DNA from: Strigamia acuminata
Lineage: Eukaryota; Arthropoda; Chilopoda; Geophilomorpha; Linotaeniidae
Direction: 5' to 3'
DNA: 64,000 nucleotides
Assembly: GCA_949358305.1 (NCBI GenBank)
Contig: OX442314.1
Coordinates: 58,351,369-58,415,368 of the forward strand
Each line of letters opens with the position of its first letter. Within the stretch, counting starts at the first letter, position 1. A program made the translations under genes and the position numbers. A model generated the notes under the pieces. The model saw only the letters and a list, made by a program, of their open reading frames with translations. It did not search any database and was not told where the DNA came from. Below, one piece after another: positions 21,201 to 32,656 of the stretch.

Positions 21201-23540
21201 GACTCGCAACTTTGTGGTAATTCGTTCCTCTTTGATCACTGGACTATGTGGCATGTAGTAGACCGGCCCTGTCGAAGTTTGGTTCGGAATTTCTTCGACA
21301 ATTCCCATTTTCAACTGCTCGTCGATAACCTTTTTATATTCTAAGTAGAGGTTTGGTTGTTTTCGGAAGCGACGAATCAGCGACATGATGCGTTGTTCTG
21401 CTCCTCGATAATTGTCGTCGAGCTCGTTGGTGTCCACGATCCACGGCAGTTCCACGGAATACTTTGAACCCGTCCATTTGATAGTTTTTTCGAACTTCTG
21501 CAGCGTTTCAGCGTCGTCGCTGTCTTCGACCGACTCGTGGCGCACTCCAATCGGTTCCAGTTCCCACATCCGGCGTAAAAGGTCATCTGTCGATGGGGTA
21601 AGCGTAATTTTGTTAATTCTTACCGGCGCAGCAATGACTCTTGTCCCATTCGTGGTCTGTCCGTGCAGTGTCCAACCGAATTTGGTCTTTACTGCAATCA
21701 AATTCTCCTCCAAAAATTCCGTTTGGCCTGTCATTACACGCCAGTAATGGTCTACTCCAATTAATAGGTCCACTTCCTTCGAATGCAATGCGACTTGTTT
21801 ACAGGCCACCTCGATTTTTCTTCGATGTAGTTCGGCTTTAAGTTGCGCATTTGGCTGCTCTCCGGGCGTGGACGTGACGTGGGCAGTTTCAATGGCCTCG
21901 ATTGTGACAGCTGGTGACTTCGAATTGGCGGGGCTGAGAGTTAATTCGACTCTGTTGCGTATTTCTGACTTCGGCTCTTGTCCAAACACGGCCAAGTTGA
22001 TGGTTTCTGTCCCTAAAATTTTTAAGTTCAGTTTTTTTACCAATTCGGACCGTATGAATGTGCGTTGAGCTCCCCCGTCGATATAACACACTCCCGACGT
22101 CGACAGTTTTGGTCCGGCCATTTTCACCATCTGGACCATCAAAAATTCGGACTTGGGAGGACAGGTGGTGACTACTGAGTTCGAATGGGTGACTCCCTCG
22201 ACGACCTCCGTAGATTTTGGCGTGTCGCACACGTGTGTGTGGTGCGCTCCCTCGCAGCTGTAGCATTTCATGCGAGTCCTGCACTCCTCAGTTTTGTGGG
22301 GTGCTTTTCCCAAGCATCGCAAGCAAATTCCCTTTTTTTGCAACTTTTTACGTCTCTCTTCCATCGAGAGTGGACATCGCTTTCGGTTGTGTTCTGTGGA
22401 ATCACAAAATTGGCATTTTATTATTATTACCGAAAGTTGTGACGCTGATCCAGATCGAGGCTCCTTTTCTTTTCGTTTGAATTTTCCCTTATTGTTGTGG
22501 GCGTTATCCGTGAATGACGATTTGTTTGTTGCTGCATCAGGTTTTGTTTGAGTTTTCATCATGTCGTATTTGGCGTGTTTAGCGATGTAACTGCTCAGCC
22601 AATCCATTAGCCTCGTTACCGACCTCTCTCCGTCGCAGTCTTTGTCGTACTCCATAATCACGTTGCGTGGTATGGCGGACGACAGCACGGGGAAAATGGT
22701 ACGCTGAATTTCGGCCAATGGTACCTCGATGTTCGCCAAATTCTCGATGTTGATTTCTACGTGTCTGTGCAGTTTCTGGAGCCCCATCCTATCTCGATCG
22801 CTGTTGACTAAAGGTAGGTTAATTAAATTTGACAAATATTTGTTTTCAAGCACGATCTTGTCGCCATATTTTTTTTGTAGGCGTGTGACCGCAGTATTAT
22901 AATTGCCAGCTGTAATCTCCAACGCTTTGATGTCATCTAACGCGTCTCCTACCAAATATGTCCTCAAATGCAACAGTTTATGTGTTGCATCCAGTTGCTC
23001 GTCGTCGCCAACCTGAATGGAAAATGTTTTCCAAAATCCTCCCCACTCCTCAGGTTTGCGCCCGTCGAATTTGGGAATCTCCAGCGGTTTGCGTTTGATG
23101 AATGGCTGGCCGTTTGTTGGGGTCACTCGTGGCGTCGCCGCCGACACTGCTGCGGTAATGGCCGCCGCTAGTGCGTCGATGTTCGCCGTCGGTTGCGCCT
23201 CCGCGTCCGGTCGCAAGTTTTGGGGCGGTAAAGGTGGAAAATATGTTTGAATGTACCTTGCTAACTCCGCTCTTGCTGCTGCCAAACGGTCCTCCAACGC
23301 GTCGAGTGCCTGCACCGTGGTGTCGATTTCCTGATCAGATTTGGCTTGATCCAAGGTGGCGTCGAACGTTGTTTGAGCTCGTTTGTGTTTCTGCTCGAGC
23401 TGCTGCATCCACAGTTCAATCGTGGCTTGCGGTATCGCTGCTCGTCCGGTCAGCGCGGCGGTTATTGTGGTTAAGAGCGTCTCGGTGACCAATATGGCCG
23501 CTCGGAACGCCCTGTTCTTCAGCTCAAATACTCTCACCAT
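18270..23540 (-). CDS. BEL/Pao gag-pol polyprotein (1756 aa)
   Basis: A single uninterrupted frame holds all domains of a BEL element. The N-terminal ~370 residues are gag, with a predicted coiled region and a [15 protein letters not shown] capsid motif. Three zinc knuckle-like units lie near 378-450 (CQFC..C, CLRC..C, CYSC..C). The aspartic protease has [10 protein letters not shown] near 488. Reverse transcriptase carries YVDDF near 907. RNase H carries [10 protein letters not shown] near 1080 and FWTDSQ. Integrase has an H-H-C-C zinc region near 1383-1423, then GVDFAGP (~1457), YSDNGS (~1515) and FWERM (~1565), which supply the D, D and E. Length is normal for the family. Start chosen: ATG at 23540, just inside the primer-binding site. 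The final codon and stop lie within the LTR. No envelope-like ORF is present. Confidence 0.95.
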   Translation of the reverse strand: MVRVFELKNRAFRAAILVTETLLTTITAALTGRAAIPQATIELWMQQLEQKHKRAQTTFDATLDQAKSDQEIDTTVQALDALEDRLAAARAELARYIQTYFPPLPPQNLRPDAEAQPTANIDALAAAITAAVSAATPRVTPTNGQPFIKRKPLEIPKFDGRKPEEWGGFWKTFSIQVGDDEQLDATHKLLHLRTYLVGDALDDIKALEITAGNYNTAVTRLQKKYGDKIVLENKYLSNLINLPLVNSDRDRMGLQKLHRHVEINIENLANIEVPLAEIQRTIFPVLSSAIPRNVIMEYDKDCDGERSVTRLMDWLSSYIAKHAKYDMMKTQTKPDAATNKSSFTDNAHNNKGKFKRKEKEPRSGSASQLSVIIIKCQFCDSTEHNRKRCPLSMEERRKKLQKKGICLRCLGKAPHKTEECRTRMKCYSCEGAHHTHVCDTPKSTEVVEGVTHSNSVVTTCPPKSEFLMVQMVKMAGPKLSTSGVCYIDGGAQRTFIRSELVKKLNLKILGTETINLAVFGQEPKSEIRNRVELTLSPANSKSPAVTIEAIETAHVTSTPGEQPNAQLKAELHRRKIEVACKQVALHSKEVDLLIGVDHYWRVMTGQTEFLEENLIAVKTKFGWTLHGQTTNGTRVIAAPVRINKITLTPSTDDLLRRMWELEPIGVRHESVEDSDDAETLQKFEKTIKWTGSKYSVELPWIVDTNELDDNYRGAEQRIMSLIRRFRKQPNLYLEYKKVIDEQLKMGIVEEIPNQTSTGPVYYMPHSPVIKEERITTKLRVVFDASSHRKGHLSLNDCLSKGINFLPSLIFVLLGFRLGRVAMMGDIKKAFHMIEIALKDRDATRFFWIDECWDGIGKALLKVLRQTRVLFGATPSPFLLSATIRHHLRKYEKKYPETVKLLLKCLYVDDFISSLKTVAQALVTFRQSNLIFTEAGMELAKWQTNSPELRAKFREECPSDTLLTSDEDTKVLGIRWNPNSDELGLAVEKTCSPYQKATKREVIKLTAQIFDPLGFATPFTVTARMFFQSLWLRNLPWDDELDIELRADWKKWTDQIPTLKNIAIPRWLGLDEFDQCEVHIFCDASPKAYGAVAYIQNSNGDLIETNFILSKCRVAPVKPLTLPRLELMGALVAVRLADQIKELVTPNEIFFWTDSQICLHWIKNTSKRPPTFVHNRVLEIREKSRVDEWRHVPGVENPADRLTRGMDAEAMIVERLWWKGPDWLRGSRQDWPNIPTETVEEPDEMTEIHVEAVQTTITNVFPFAKFGSLSKAIRTLAWVFRFADNAGKRQQDAIQRGRGPLVATELKRARFGLIRIAQAEVYGQEINQLRDGKQIQRDSKLRDLNPQLNDMGLIELQTRLQKSRDLHTAVQPLILPPNHKLTKLILQHSHLQVLHCGLTATLSKFRDLYWTPSARRTLKSILDKCVVCKKIQGRLMREVPGPLPADRTTKCQPFAVTGVDFAGPIIIKGRTTKALFTCATIRAVHLELVPSLSTTDFLGAFERFISRRGLPKTMYSDNGSTFRRAHLELSSLLRSTKDEAFQNYLAQKGIEWKFIVENAPWWGGFWERMVQTVKRCLKKVIGSAHLNFYQFGTFLAQTEAVINRRPITYVYEKPSEAEPLTPAHFLTGIMQTHLPDSGSTEILEPTQKEFVRQWQYQQRMLSTFWSRWSREYLKDLKVQTGKSDKRELQIDDVVIIEEQFKPRLKWKMGRVVEVRRGRDDKVRSCELVLADGGKLRRPVQRLVRLEVGSDIPSPPAV

Positions 23541-23576
23541 TTTGAATAATTTGGATTAGATGGGAAATTAAGTAGC

Positions 23577-23594
23577 TCCCGGGTTTCGGCACCA
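23577..23594 (-). other. BEL 1 primer-binding site, tRNA-Phe
   Basis: On the minus strand the 18 bases next to the 5' LTR are TGGTGCCGAAACCCGGGA, the complement of an animal tRNA-Phe 3' end (…CCCGGGTTTCGGCA plus CCA). One base separates it from the LTR. Confidence 0.85.
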
Positions 23595-23595
23595 A

Positions 23596-24126
23596 TGTTA
23601 AATTTGCATAAGATAAAAATAATACAAACTTAGCAACAAGTTTCTAAAAGTTCCTGGATACAAATGATGGATAAAGTTGAGGTTGTGTTGAAATTCAAAG
23701 ATGGCGTTGGAGCAAAGTAAAAGCACAACCACACGTTTTAGAGGTAAAAAGTACACTAAAAGTTTATTCTATTTTCAACACAATGGGAAAAGGGGTAGAG
23801 GAATGTGGATGACGCGTTCAGAGCGCCAATGAGACGGCGCTCAAGAGGTAGGAAAAACCCACACCAATTAAGGGATTAACAGGGCAAGGTACTACAAATG
23901 AGGAACAGGTCAAACACTCAAATAAGAAATACAAATATATTGAAGCATTAAAATAAGAAATATTACAACAATATTAAACTATTCAATCTAATAAAATGGT
24001 AAATTATCAATAAAAATATACAATGATAAAGCAATGTAAATGAAACACAAATAACAACAATTCAAAAATGAGAATAGCAATTCAAATAATAGTTTATATC
24101 ACGCGTAAAATCACTCGATTTTCACA
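23596..24126 (-). repeat. BEL 1 LTR (5' LTR in sense)
   Basis: 531 bp partner of 17744-18274. Confidence 0.9.
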
Positions 24127-24131
24127 CAGAT

Positions 24132-26239
24132 AACAAATCGCTGCGTTGTTTTCGCTGATAAGTGTAATTGCATTCTGGTAGATTTCGTGCATCATGAAAC
24201 GGATATCTGAAATCGAAATTAGTATTACTTCAGTGTGTTCAGTAACTATTGTGATCAAAGAAGGTAATGAACAACACACGGCTTTAGTATATGTGAGTCT
24301 CTAGCGAACGATTTGTTTGTTGAACTAAATAGACTGCCTTATTCTTTTTACAACCCGGGTTATACACCCAGATAACCCCAAGTCGTCGTACCGACGTAAC
24401 ATGTGGAAGGGGGGACGAGGGCGAGACGTGCCCAATAACGCAGGTGCGACGTAGAGTTGAGGGAAAGGTCCTTAGTTGGCAGGCCCGAGGCCCACAGTAT
24501 TAATAATTACAACGTTTAAATAAACCGCCTATCTGGATATTGTTTGATTAGAACTAAAAATATACCTGCAAGTCATAACTCTCTTGAGACAATGCAGCAA
24601 ACATCCTTGTAAATTGTCATCGCAAGGATTTCGCTTACTGTTGATGAAGTGATACTGAAAAAAACATGCTACAGTTAAATTCGACTATTACACGTTAGAT
24701 GCAATAATTTCAAGAACATGTGAAATAAGAGAAATTATTTTCCTAAACAGCACTGAAACATACACAGTAAGAATGTATCTTTGATGTGTTTTCCAATTCA
24801 GACACCCAAGTATCATCCAAAGGAATATTCGGTGCCTAATATTGCATGAATATGACAAAGATTTGAATCTGGTTCACTTTAACGACCACATTTTAGCGAT
24901 TCCATTTTAGCGACGTCGATAATAATCTAATATAAAAATCTAATAAATTTAATCGAAATTATCCCAAAATCTAATAAATTAAATCACAAATATCCCAAAA
25001 TATGTCAAAGTGCATCAAATTTTTTTCAACACTAATTACAAAATTCTGAAATTTATCCAAATCCACTTCCTTGTTAGTCAACCTGTCACCAACAACACCG
25101 CTCCTTTCATCTCAACCCTCAAACCCATCCAATGAGCAATTAGAAAATAAATGATTGACATAAAATGCAAATCCCAAAAAATTACTCCATATTTGACTAT
25201 GACAGCTTAATCTTGGCTGACAACACAATACCCCAAAAGTCATAACCAAAAATCCCTATCCCTTTCCCACAATTCCCTGCAAAACCTCAAAAACGTCGCT
25301 AAAACGTTCATGATATGTGCTGAACGAATTTTTTGATTGACCTGTCGGGCGTCGCAAAAACTTACCAATTTTGGCTTTTTTCGCTAAAATTGCATTCGCT
25401 AAAGTAAACTAATCCGAAAGTTTTGTCCAAATTTGACAAAGTTTTGTACAATAATTTTGGATGTCTTATTTTATAAAGGTCTTGAAAATCTTTCTTACTT
25501 GTTGAACATTAACTTTATAAGCATATTTTTGGCGCGGATACAACGTATCTCCAATGATATAATAGTTGATTTGTGAATGATCAATTGATACCTGAAAAAT
25601 CAGAGAACAAGTGCACCAGTTATTTAGACAGAATTGAATTTATAAACAACATTTAACACACGATTTGCTTTGCCAGTGTGTTGACACAAATGCAATTATT
25701 AAGTGGTCATCTCAGCCAATTGCGGGAGTCGAAATGGATATTGTGGCCTGCTCAAAGTGGATTAATTGTTAGTTGAAGCACTCTAATGTGATCTTTACAT
25801 AAAAGCAACAAGTTATTGGGCCTGTAATCTGTTGACCCTATTTCTTTGATTCTAAAGGTGCATTTTTGGCAACCGCACGCGATTTTTTAAAAGCTGTCGT
25901 CATCCGATTTTACTGGGAAATAAAATGATTTACCTTGGTACCGGAAATAAAAGGATTAATGAAATAACTAATTTAAACAAATGATTTTAAGTTTAATGAT
26001 AAAGTTCTTTATTTGCATTAAAATAGTTAATTATTAAATGGGGTCTTGAATAAATAAATTAAAAAAATAAATTTTGGGCGATGAAGTGATTTAACACTGT
26101 TGTGTTCCACCAACAATCAGCTCGCGCCTCACCAGTGAGGTGCATCCTATAGTTTGAGAAACGCTGCTCTGGCGAAAAGAGTTTACTAGCTACTAGATTG
26201 TGGAATTTTGGGAACAGGAAATCCTAAATGGGTCATTAC

Positions 26240-26298
<59 letters not shown>

Positions 26299-27512
26299 TT
26301 AATCTCACACTCCAGGAGTAAAGGTTACAGGACATTCATTAGTGCGTTGGAAATATCCCAATTCCCAACCCGGTTATACAATTGTTATAACAATGCGCCC
26401 TTTTCAAGTTAATTTTGGCTGAAAAATGCCGTTTTGCGTACAATAATGTAGTTATAGCAGTTGTACTTGTAAATGAACTTGAAAAGAGCGCATTGTTATA
26501 ACAATTTTTCTTCAGATAACCATTGTCCAGTCACTGTAAATTATCGATGTGAAACTAAATACAAAATAACAAATTGATTGTGCATTAAATGTGAAATAAG
26601 CTTCAAGTTTGGACAATTCTGAATCAAGTTTGAAAGGATTTACAAGAAATTTTTCATTGTAAAATTGGTCTCTGATAATGCGCGGATCTCTAACAAAACG
26701 TGGGTGGGGACTTTATTCTGCCAATAGTGCGCAGGTACACAGGATTTACGCTTGTCTAAATCACCTTAACGTGGTCGCATTTTGCTGGGAATTTTAGTTT
26801 GATCACCATCTTGTAATTTAAATTTCCATATGGGAACCGCAAAGCTAAATGAAAATGAATTCACACATAATGAATGTGTATACGATTTTTGTTGATTTTT
26901 TTAACTTACCAATTGAAAGTTGAGCAGTAGGCTGTAAAATAGTTTCATAATTTTGAATTGTCAGATTAATGCGTGATTTTCCCTAGAAGGAATTGCTCAA
27001 TTATTGGTAAATAGAATGAAAGAGAAATGGAGCCTTACCATCGCATAGTGCGCATCAGTTATGTAACTAGGTACACTCAGATATTTCGCAACGTCGGTAA
27101 AATTATATTGTTTACGGAAAGCATAGTAGTTACAGTCTTCGACTGTGTACTTACTGCCAGGCAATTTTGTTAACATATTGTTAAGTTCCTGTGTTGTAAG
27201 TGGGATAATATAAACATTTGGGAAAAGACCATGGGTTTTTTCAATCAAATACGCATCAGTGCTTGTTGGCTCATCCAGGTAATGCAATATTCGATCTGCA
27301 GTTTGGTACACACAAATTGCAACATTGGTAATCAGTAATGTGATAAATAGATAAGATGTGTATTTTTTCTTGATTGAAATGTTTTTCAGTGTTTTGACGA
27401 ATGCCGGTGTCTCTGATTGCTCCGCTATGACGGTGCCAACAATGCGTTGCAGTTTTCTTTGCCTGAGTTGTTGAATTCGGCCAAACGTTCGATGTGATTT
27501 GTTGTTGTCCAT
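24132..27512 (-). CDS. DEG/ENaC (pickpocket-like) channel gene, upstream exons
   Basis: Exons read on the minus strand: 27512-27039 (start MDNNKSHRTF; cytoplasmic N-terminus, TM1 YLFITLLITNVAICVYQ, and FPNVYIIPL, the equivalent of FPAVTICN; GTAAGG donor, phase 0); 26982-26910 (GKSRINLTIQ..; phase 1 end); 25591-25499 (31 codons, VSIDHSQINYY..; phase 0); 24654-24566 (Cys-rich, NPCDDNLQGCLLHC..MTC; phase 2); then 24206-24132, which continues into 17743-17068 once the BEL element is ignored. Phases agree at each join except between 26910 and 25591, where at least one exon is missing from my reading. The family forms sodium channels at the cell surface. With the fused exon downstream, this gene would encode more than one channel unit. 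Confidence 0.65.
24793..25413. mobile_element. Possible TIR element inside the channel gene
   Basis: ACTTTAACGA..CATTTTAGCGA near 24878-24912 is matched in inverted orientation by TCGCTAAAATTGCATTCGCTAAAGT near 25380-25405. About 115 bp of its left part (24793-24915) recurs at 27627-27740 with few differences. No target duplication was recognised. Confidence 0.4.
26239..26301. repeat. (TTTA)n microsatellite
   Basis: About fifteen tandem units. Confidence 0.95.
26382..26505. repeat. Short inverted-repeat element
   Basis: Arms of about 30 bases (TTGTTATAACAATGCGC and its complement, then CTTTTCAAGTT) enclose about 65 bases. Likely a small foldback or MITE remnant. Confidence 0.55.
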
Positions 27513-27626
27513 TTTGTATAGACGATGTTAACTAGAATAGAACAATAATCTGCGGTTTAAATACTAGAATGTATGATTACTTATTTCTCACAAACATTTT
27601 GTAAAAGGAGATCTGGGCGGGCAATT

Positions 27627-27745
27627 CAGATACCCAAGTAACATCCGAAGGAATATTCGGGGCCTAATATTGCATGAATATGACAAAGATTTGAATCTGG
27701 TTCACTTTAACGACCACATTTTAGCGACTCCATTTTAGCGACGCT
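27627..27745. repeat. Dispersed repeat, second copy of 24793-24915
   Basis: Nearly the same 115 bases, including GGAATATTCGG and CACTTTAACGACC. Confidence 0.8.
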
Positions 27746-28484
27746 GCAATAGCTAAAATGGCCTGAGCGCTAAAGTTGTCACGATTAATTCTGGATGGAA
27801 TAATTAATTCTAACAATATCGCGCAAAAGCTAATTTGGCGCAATAGGTTTGGACAATTGTCTCTTTCAAATGTGGACATCCGGAGACTCAAAGAATGATA
27901 AATAATAGATAGATAATGATAAACTAGGAAGTAATTTGGACACAATAGGTGCATTCAAAGTTAAAATCCAAATTTGACTTATCATAATCTGAATTATCAA
28001 TAATTCATATAAGTCATTTGGCTAAACTCCATACAAAGTGAACAATTATTTGGCTGATGTGGCTGAAATATCTTACCAGTCACAGGAAATGATGTAATTT
28101 ACATCACTGAAAAGATAATTCAATTGCAATAAGTGGCCTATTGATAAGTCACTCCAATCATGACTTATCAATAAGTGGCTGATGGAAAAATTCCTCCAAT
28201 CATGGCTGAGCACATGAATTATTTGGCCACTGGAATAAGTCATTCAAGATGGATGCCCCCAGTCAGTCTATAATGAAAAGAGGAATCCAGCAAGAAACTG
28301 GTCAAGGACTCAAAAAATGAGCAGTGCTCATTACCTAGCTGAACAGCCATACTTAGGCAAATGCAAGGTTAGTAATTGCTGACATTTTTAAACACAAATT
28401 TATGTTTTCGAGCGCACGCCGATCGTACGATTGCCAGGACCGCACATTTCCGACACGTTCGCGGCGTCAACCGCTAATCGACGA

Positions 28485-28835
28485 GGAACGTCGCACGGAC
28501 GTTCGCGGACAACGAGGAACGTCGCACGAACGTTCGCGAACAACGAGGAACGTGCAGCACAGAAAGCGCCCAGACGACGATTTGTACCATTTGGACTCGT
28601 GCGAGGCATTTTTGAACGTTTTGCATGTTTTTGGACGTTTTTTGGACCCAAATTTCGAGAGGAAAACACACGTGAAGTGTGGGAATCGATTTGGACACCA
28701 TAGACCAGCGAAAATTGCGAATTTCGGACATTTTGACCAGAAAAAAACACGTGAAGTGTGTGGATTGTTTCGGATATTTCAACCAGTAGAATTATGGATA
28801 TTTTGGACCAGATTTTCAAGGAAAAGCACGTGAAG
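28485..28835. repeat. Two sets of tandem repeats inside the element
   Basis: About 37-base units (AACGAGGAACGTCGCACG) come first, then three ~70-base units, each with CACGTGAAGTG followed by a GACCAG-containing spacer. Confidence 0.7.
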
Positions 28836-29416
28836 TGCACCAGATGACTTCACAAACCTTTCAACTTCTTGAAAACATCATTTTTGAAGATTTTCTTGAT
28901 TTATTTGAATTTTTGAATTTTTTTTTAAATTTTTTTTTGAATTTATTCATTGAATATTATTGTAAACTAGCTTAGTGTTGTGTTAGCATTTTACTAACCT
29001 AATTATAAGAGCGCTACTAACCTGCAAACATTGAACCTCGTTTGCATGTAATTTATGTTTTGAGCATTTCCACTGGGCAGTGGATTTTTTTTTAGTGAAA
29101 ATAGTACTTTTTCAACATTAATATTTTTATTTTTATAAAGAGTTAATTTTTCAGTAAATATATTGGATTAAATTAAATTAAATTAAATAAATTAAATAAA
29201 ATATGTTTTTTTTTTGTGAATATATTAAAGTAAGTTAATTTTTTTGTGAACATATTAAATCAATATTTTTTAAATAAATGAATGTTTTTCTGTAAATATC
29301 AAAAAATACATGAGTGCTATTTAGTAAATATTTTTTTAAAAAAATGCATGCTTTTTAACAGATTTTAAAACATATTTTTTATATATGTAAAAATGGATAA
29401 AATAAATCATTAAAAA

Positions 29417-29790
29417 CTAGTAGGTAAAAATCATGAAAAACTGGGTGAAAATCGTAAAAAATCGTGAAAAACAAGATAAAAATTGTGAAAAACTCGGTAA
29501 ATATCGTGTAAAATCGTGAAAAACGATAAAAATCATGTAAAATCGTGAAAAACTGGGTAAAAATCGTGTAAAATAATGAAAAACCGGGTAAAAATCGTGT
29601 AAAATCATGAAAAACTGGGTGAAAAAGGTAAAAATCGTGACAAACTGGGTAAAAATCGTGAAAGCCTCAGTAAAAATCGTCAAAAACTGTGTAAAAATCG
29701 TCAAAAACTGTGTAAAAATCGTCAAAAATCGTCAAAAACTGGGTGAAAAGTCTTGAAAAGCTTGTAAAAAATCATGAAAATAAGCAGATT
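29417..29790. repeat. AT-rich minisatellite
   Basis: Irregular units of the type GTAAAAATCGTGAAAAACTGG repeated about fifteen times. The long minus-strand frame over it (TIFTQF repeats) is a by-product. Confidence 0.9.
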
Positions 29791-29926
29791 ATGATTTTTC
29801 AAATTTCGATTATCATCTGATGATGTAAATTGCATCATTTCCTGTGACTGTTAAGTCAAATTAGTCAAATCAGTCAAATCAGTCATTTCAGACAAATAAT
29901 TCATTTGACTTTGAATGCACCTATTG

Positions 29927-30440
29927 AAAGGTAAAACAGATAACAAACTGAGTGAGCATTTCTTGTTGTTGGAAAATTGGTAAATTACGTGTGTTTTCCA
30001 TCTTTGCCCTGAGATGAGAAATAAGCAGGACCAGCAGTTTTGCCTAAACTTTCCTCTCTACTTCTCTAAACAAAGTAGATGCTTTATTACCATGTAACTT
30101 GACCAACTGTCACTAGGGGAAAAAGATGGAAGCTGCATGCTGCTTTGTACCTTGTATTATTGGCAATACAATGTACTATTTCGATGCAATAAAGCCTGCA
30201 TGATTTCCTTGTGGTGTTAATACACCACAGTGTGCATTACTCTTTCCTTGTTGTCATTGTAAAAAGCATACACGCTTGATGTATTCTTGCGTACGACACT
30301 CTCCCTTTGCCATATTGTTTTAAATGCGAGTAGACATACTTTTTCTCGTTACTGGAGACGTCCTTCTTTATTCCTCTCAAGTTGTTGCAATTAAAATACT
30401 AAATGATAAGATCGTATCTGCTTGAATGCGATTGAGATAA
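29927..30440. other. Spacer, nothing recognised
   Basis: No gene, repeat or end sequence that I can support. Confidence 0.4.
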
Positions 30441-30879
30441 TTAACCCTTCCAACCCAAAAGAATTGGCCTCCCATCTCTCCCTAAAATGGGCATTTTTTG
30501 ACCCAGATTCTGCGCATGCGCAAAATCCGGGTTTTAGGGAACTCCTAACATCTAGCGAATGGGGTTAGATTGACTATTTATGTAGTGAACGCCATATGGA
30601 CGTGGTGGACATGATTGACATTAGCGGAGCCTGCTGATGATCATAATTTTTGTCGTTTGGACTTCTAAGATGGGTCTTTTTTGACCCAGTTAAACTTTGG
30701 GTTCAAATTATAGAAAAACTTAAAAAATTAAAAAAAATTTTACTATGGTATAGTGTCTGGTGATGTTTCAAAGGAATAGTCACCAAAAATCAGATAAAAA
30801 AAAAATTATTTCTTATAAAAATAATGATTTTTTTAAAACAGGGTCACAAAATGACCCATTTCAGGGTTGGAAGGGTTAA
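30441..30879. mobile_element. piggyBac-type MITE with TTAA target duplication
   Basis: TTAA (30441-30444 and 30876-30879) flanks a 431-bp element whose ends are CCCTTCCAACCC and its complement. A TTAA target plus ends starting CCC is the piggyBac signature. Inside are imperfect TTTTTTGACCCA repeats and a TGCGCATGCGCA palindrome near 30508. It has no coding capacity. Confidence 0.75.
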
Positions 30880-31015
30880 GTACAAGATTTATTTTGTAAG
30901 AGAATTTATCACTATACAAAGTCAACCGGACCATTCAAATGTGAATGTCATGCATTATGTTGCGTTTAAAATACCCGCAAACGATGGCGCCATAAGCAAG
31001 ATTACAGATTATAGA

Positions 31016-31273
31016 TTAAAATTCTTGCCACCAAAGTAATTTGCCATAAAGACTTTTTACAACTCTGCTTACGTAGTTATTCTTTCCTATTGCAAATCTT
31101 TTTGGTTGCTCCATAAATATCCTCTCTTTCAGCAAGTATGTTGTTTTAACGTCGTATTGATCTAGCAACAGGTTCTGTTTAGCTGCCATGTCCAGTAATA
31201 TTCTTAGCGATTCTATTCGCACTTGGTGACACACAATGGCAAACTTCACCATCATCAGCGGGAAATTGTACAA
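31016..31273 (-). pseudogene. Ty1/copia reverse transcriptase fragment
   Basis: The minus-strand frame contains QYDVKTTYLLKERIFMEQPKRF and a VKSLYG motif, matching the copia RT segment usually read as DVKTAFLNG..I.M.QP.GF. It covers only about 80 residues and there is no nearby LTR, so it is a truncated relic. Confidence 0.75.
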
Positions 31274-31335
31274 AAAAATGTACAGGGCTTAAGTAAGTAC
31301 AGGTATAGAGTTTAACAAATATCATGGCAAGGGAA

Positions 31336-31577
31336 TACCGTATTTTACCGATTAAGAGTCGCCCTCGAATTGTAGCCGCCCTTGAATAGTAGCCGCAGCT
31401 GATACACCAAGAACACCGTATTTTTGCAGTAGCCGTATTGTTTCCGTATTTAATCTCATGACGCTCAGACTTCGTTTGTTACATTAAACAAATGTAACAA
31501 ACGAAAAACCGAAATTAAAATTGCTGACAAAAATGGCAGTTTTGAATAAGAGCCGCAGCTCGATAAAATACGATGTA
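31336..31577. mobile_element. Possible small TIR element
   Basis: CGTATTTTACCG near 31340 is matched by CGATAAAATACG near 31561, and both flanks carry related AGCCGCAGC segments. Target site not clear. Confidence 0.3.
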
Positions 31578-31792
31578 TGCTCTAGCAAGATTACTGGATT
31601 AACCACTGCCCCAATAGGGACATTGGTCTCCAGAATCCCTCCAATCTCTGAAGACAGGATCTGGATGCTCAGAACACTTTCCTCATTACTGGAACTCCAG
31701 GTATTCAACAGGAACTGGATACACAGGACAAATATAAAATAAAAACATTTACTTTACTGCTAAAAATAAATACAAAATAAAAGTAAAAATTT

Positions 31793-31866
31793 TCACAGAC
31801 AACAGGATTTGAACCTGTGTGAAAAGATTCCTGATCCATTGCCTTAACCACTGGGCCACCACTACA
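31793..31866 (-). repeat. tRNA-derived sequence (SINE head or tRNA pseudogene)
   Basis: The minus strand shows an A box (TGGCCCAGTGGTTAAGGC) and a B box (GGTTCAAATCC) at tRNA spacing. The acceptor ends do not pair well, and an AT-rich tail follows. I read it as a tRNA-Ser-like SINE head rather than a working tRNA. Confidence 0.5.
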
Positions 31867-31869
31867 CAC

Positions 31870-32656
31870 TATTGTTGCCTTCATGCAGGCAGTCATGTTG
31901 GTGAACAAAGTTGTGATGTCATATATCATGTGATATCAAATTACCTGGGTTCCAGAGTAAGGTTTGAACAGGCTAATCACCAAGTGTAGTGCTACACTTG
32001 ACCTTTTTACTCAAAAAATAAGAAAATAGTGTTTCAACACACAGTAAAGAATCCTGTGTGTTGTAACTGTTTGTAACAATGTGAGAGAGCGTTGCATTTA
32101 AATATTTGAAAGAAACATTGCTCAAGTCATGTGAATACTTTATTTAACAATAATTTTAACAATTGTGAGGGACACACTCCTGCGGTCTCCTTGTCAGTAG
32201 TGTGATGTTGGTCCCACCACAGCCTCCATGAGTGGCCACATGGGCCGAGGTTATTACGGCAAAACAGTAAAGCCCACCAACTCCTTCACCCATGGGGATA
32301 ACCTCCCAGTCGGTTGCTGTGTGGCGTGCCCAAGAGGCACAGCTAGCAAGTGGGTTAAACAAGGAAACTCCGTCCCCTAGTCAACAGATTACAGGTCACC
32401 AATTTTTCAATTCTTGTGAACTTTTAAGATGTCAAATTTTTTGATTAGCTTTCTGTACTTACAGTTTGAAGTTGCGATTAATGGAATTGCGGCACTTGAT
32501 CTGTTCGAATTGCCACTGCAATACAGTATATTGATGTCGTGTCTGTTCAAAGAGTAATTTAAAATTAATGACAACTTGAATAATTTATCACAAAGACTTG
32601 ATTATTACTAATCATCAATTGAATGTCAGAAAACCAACCATTAAAATGTTTTAAAA
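31870..32656. other. Spacer, no supported gene
   Basis: A minus-strand frame near 32156-32362 lacks splice sites or recognisable motifs and was not called. Confidence 0.35.

Larger units (their letters stand above)
17744..24126 (-). mobile_element. BEL/Pao LTR retrotransposon 1, complete (6383 bp)
   Basis: Two 531-bp LTRs (17744-18274 and 23596-24126) look identical, begin TG and end CA in the sense orientation, and are flanked by the 5-bp duplication CAGAT. One intact gag-pol frame lies between. Identical LTRs and an empty site in copy A point to a young insertion. Confidence 0.95.
14337..24300. repeat. Segmental duplication, copy B, interrupted by a BEL element
   Basis: 14337-17743 and 24127-24300 together match 1-3899. 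The intervening 6383 bp is the BEL insertion. Beyond 24310 the sequence continues into upstream exons of the channel gene that copy A lacks, so this copy appears to be the original locus. Confidence 0.9.
25592..26909. other. Intron region, contents mostly unassigned
   Basis: No exon with the needed phases (1 in, 0 out) was found here. It holds a (TTTA)n tract and a short inverted repeat, annotated separately. Confidence 0.4.
27943..29926. mobile_element. 1.98-kb inverted-repeat element of unknown superfamily
   Basis: The ends are inverted copies (CAATAGGTGCATTCAAAG at 27943 and its complement ending at 29926), and homology between the arms continues inward for over 100 bases in parts (e.g. 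CACAGGAAATGATG near 28080 and 29845). The interior holds GC-rich tandem repeats (28485-28560), three ~70-base repeats carrying CACGTGAAGTG (28669-28835) and an AT-rich minisatellite (29417-29790). No transposase frame and no clear target duplication. Confidence 0.55.

Noticed and set aside
28485-28835. CRISPR-like array
   Set aside because: Repeats are of two kinds, with repeat-like spacers, in a eukaryotic element; no cas genes.
29417-29725. 102-residue minus-strand frame with TIFTQF repeats
   Set aside because: It is a by-product of the AT-rich minisatellite; no start context, no splice sites, no other coding sign.
31793-31866. Functional tRNA-Ser gene
   Set aside because: A and B boxes are good but the acceptor stem does not pair and the tail is SINE-like.
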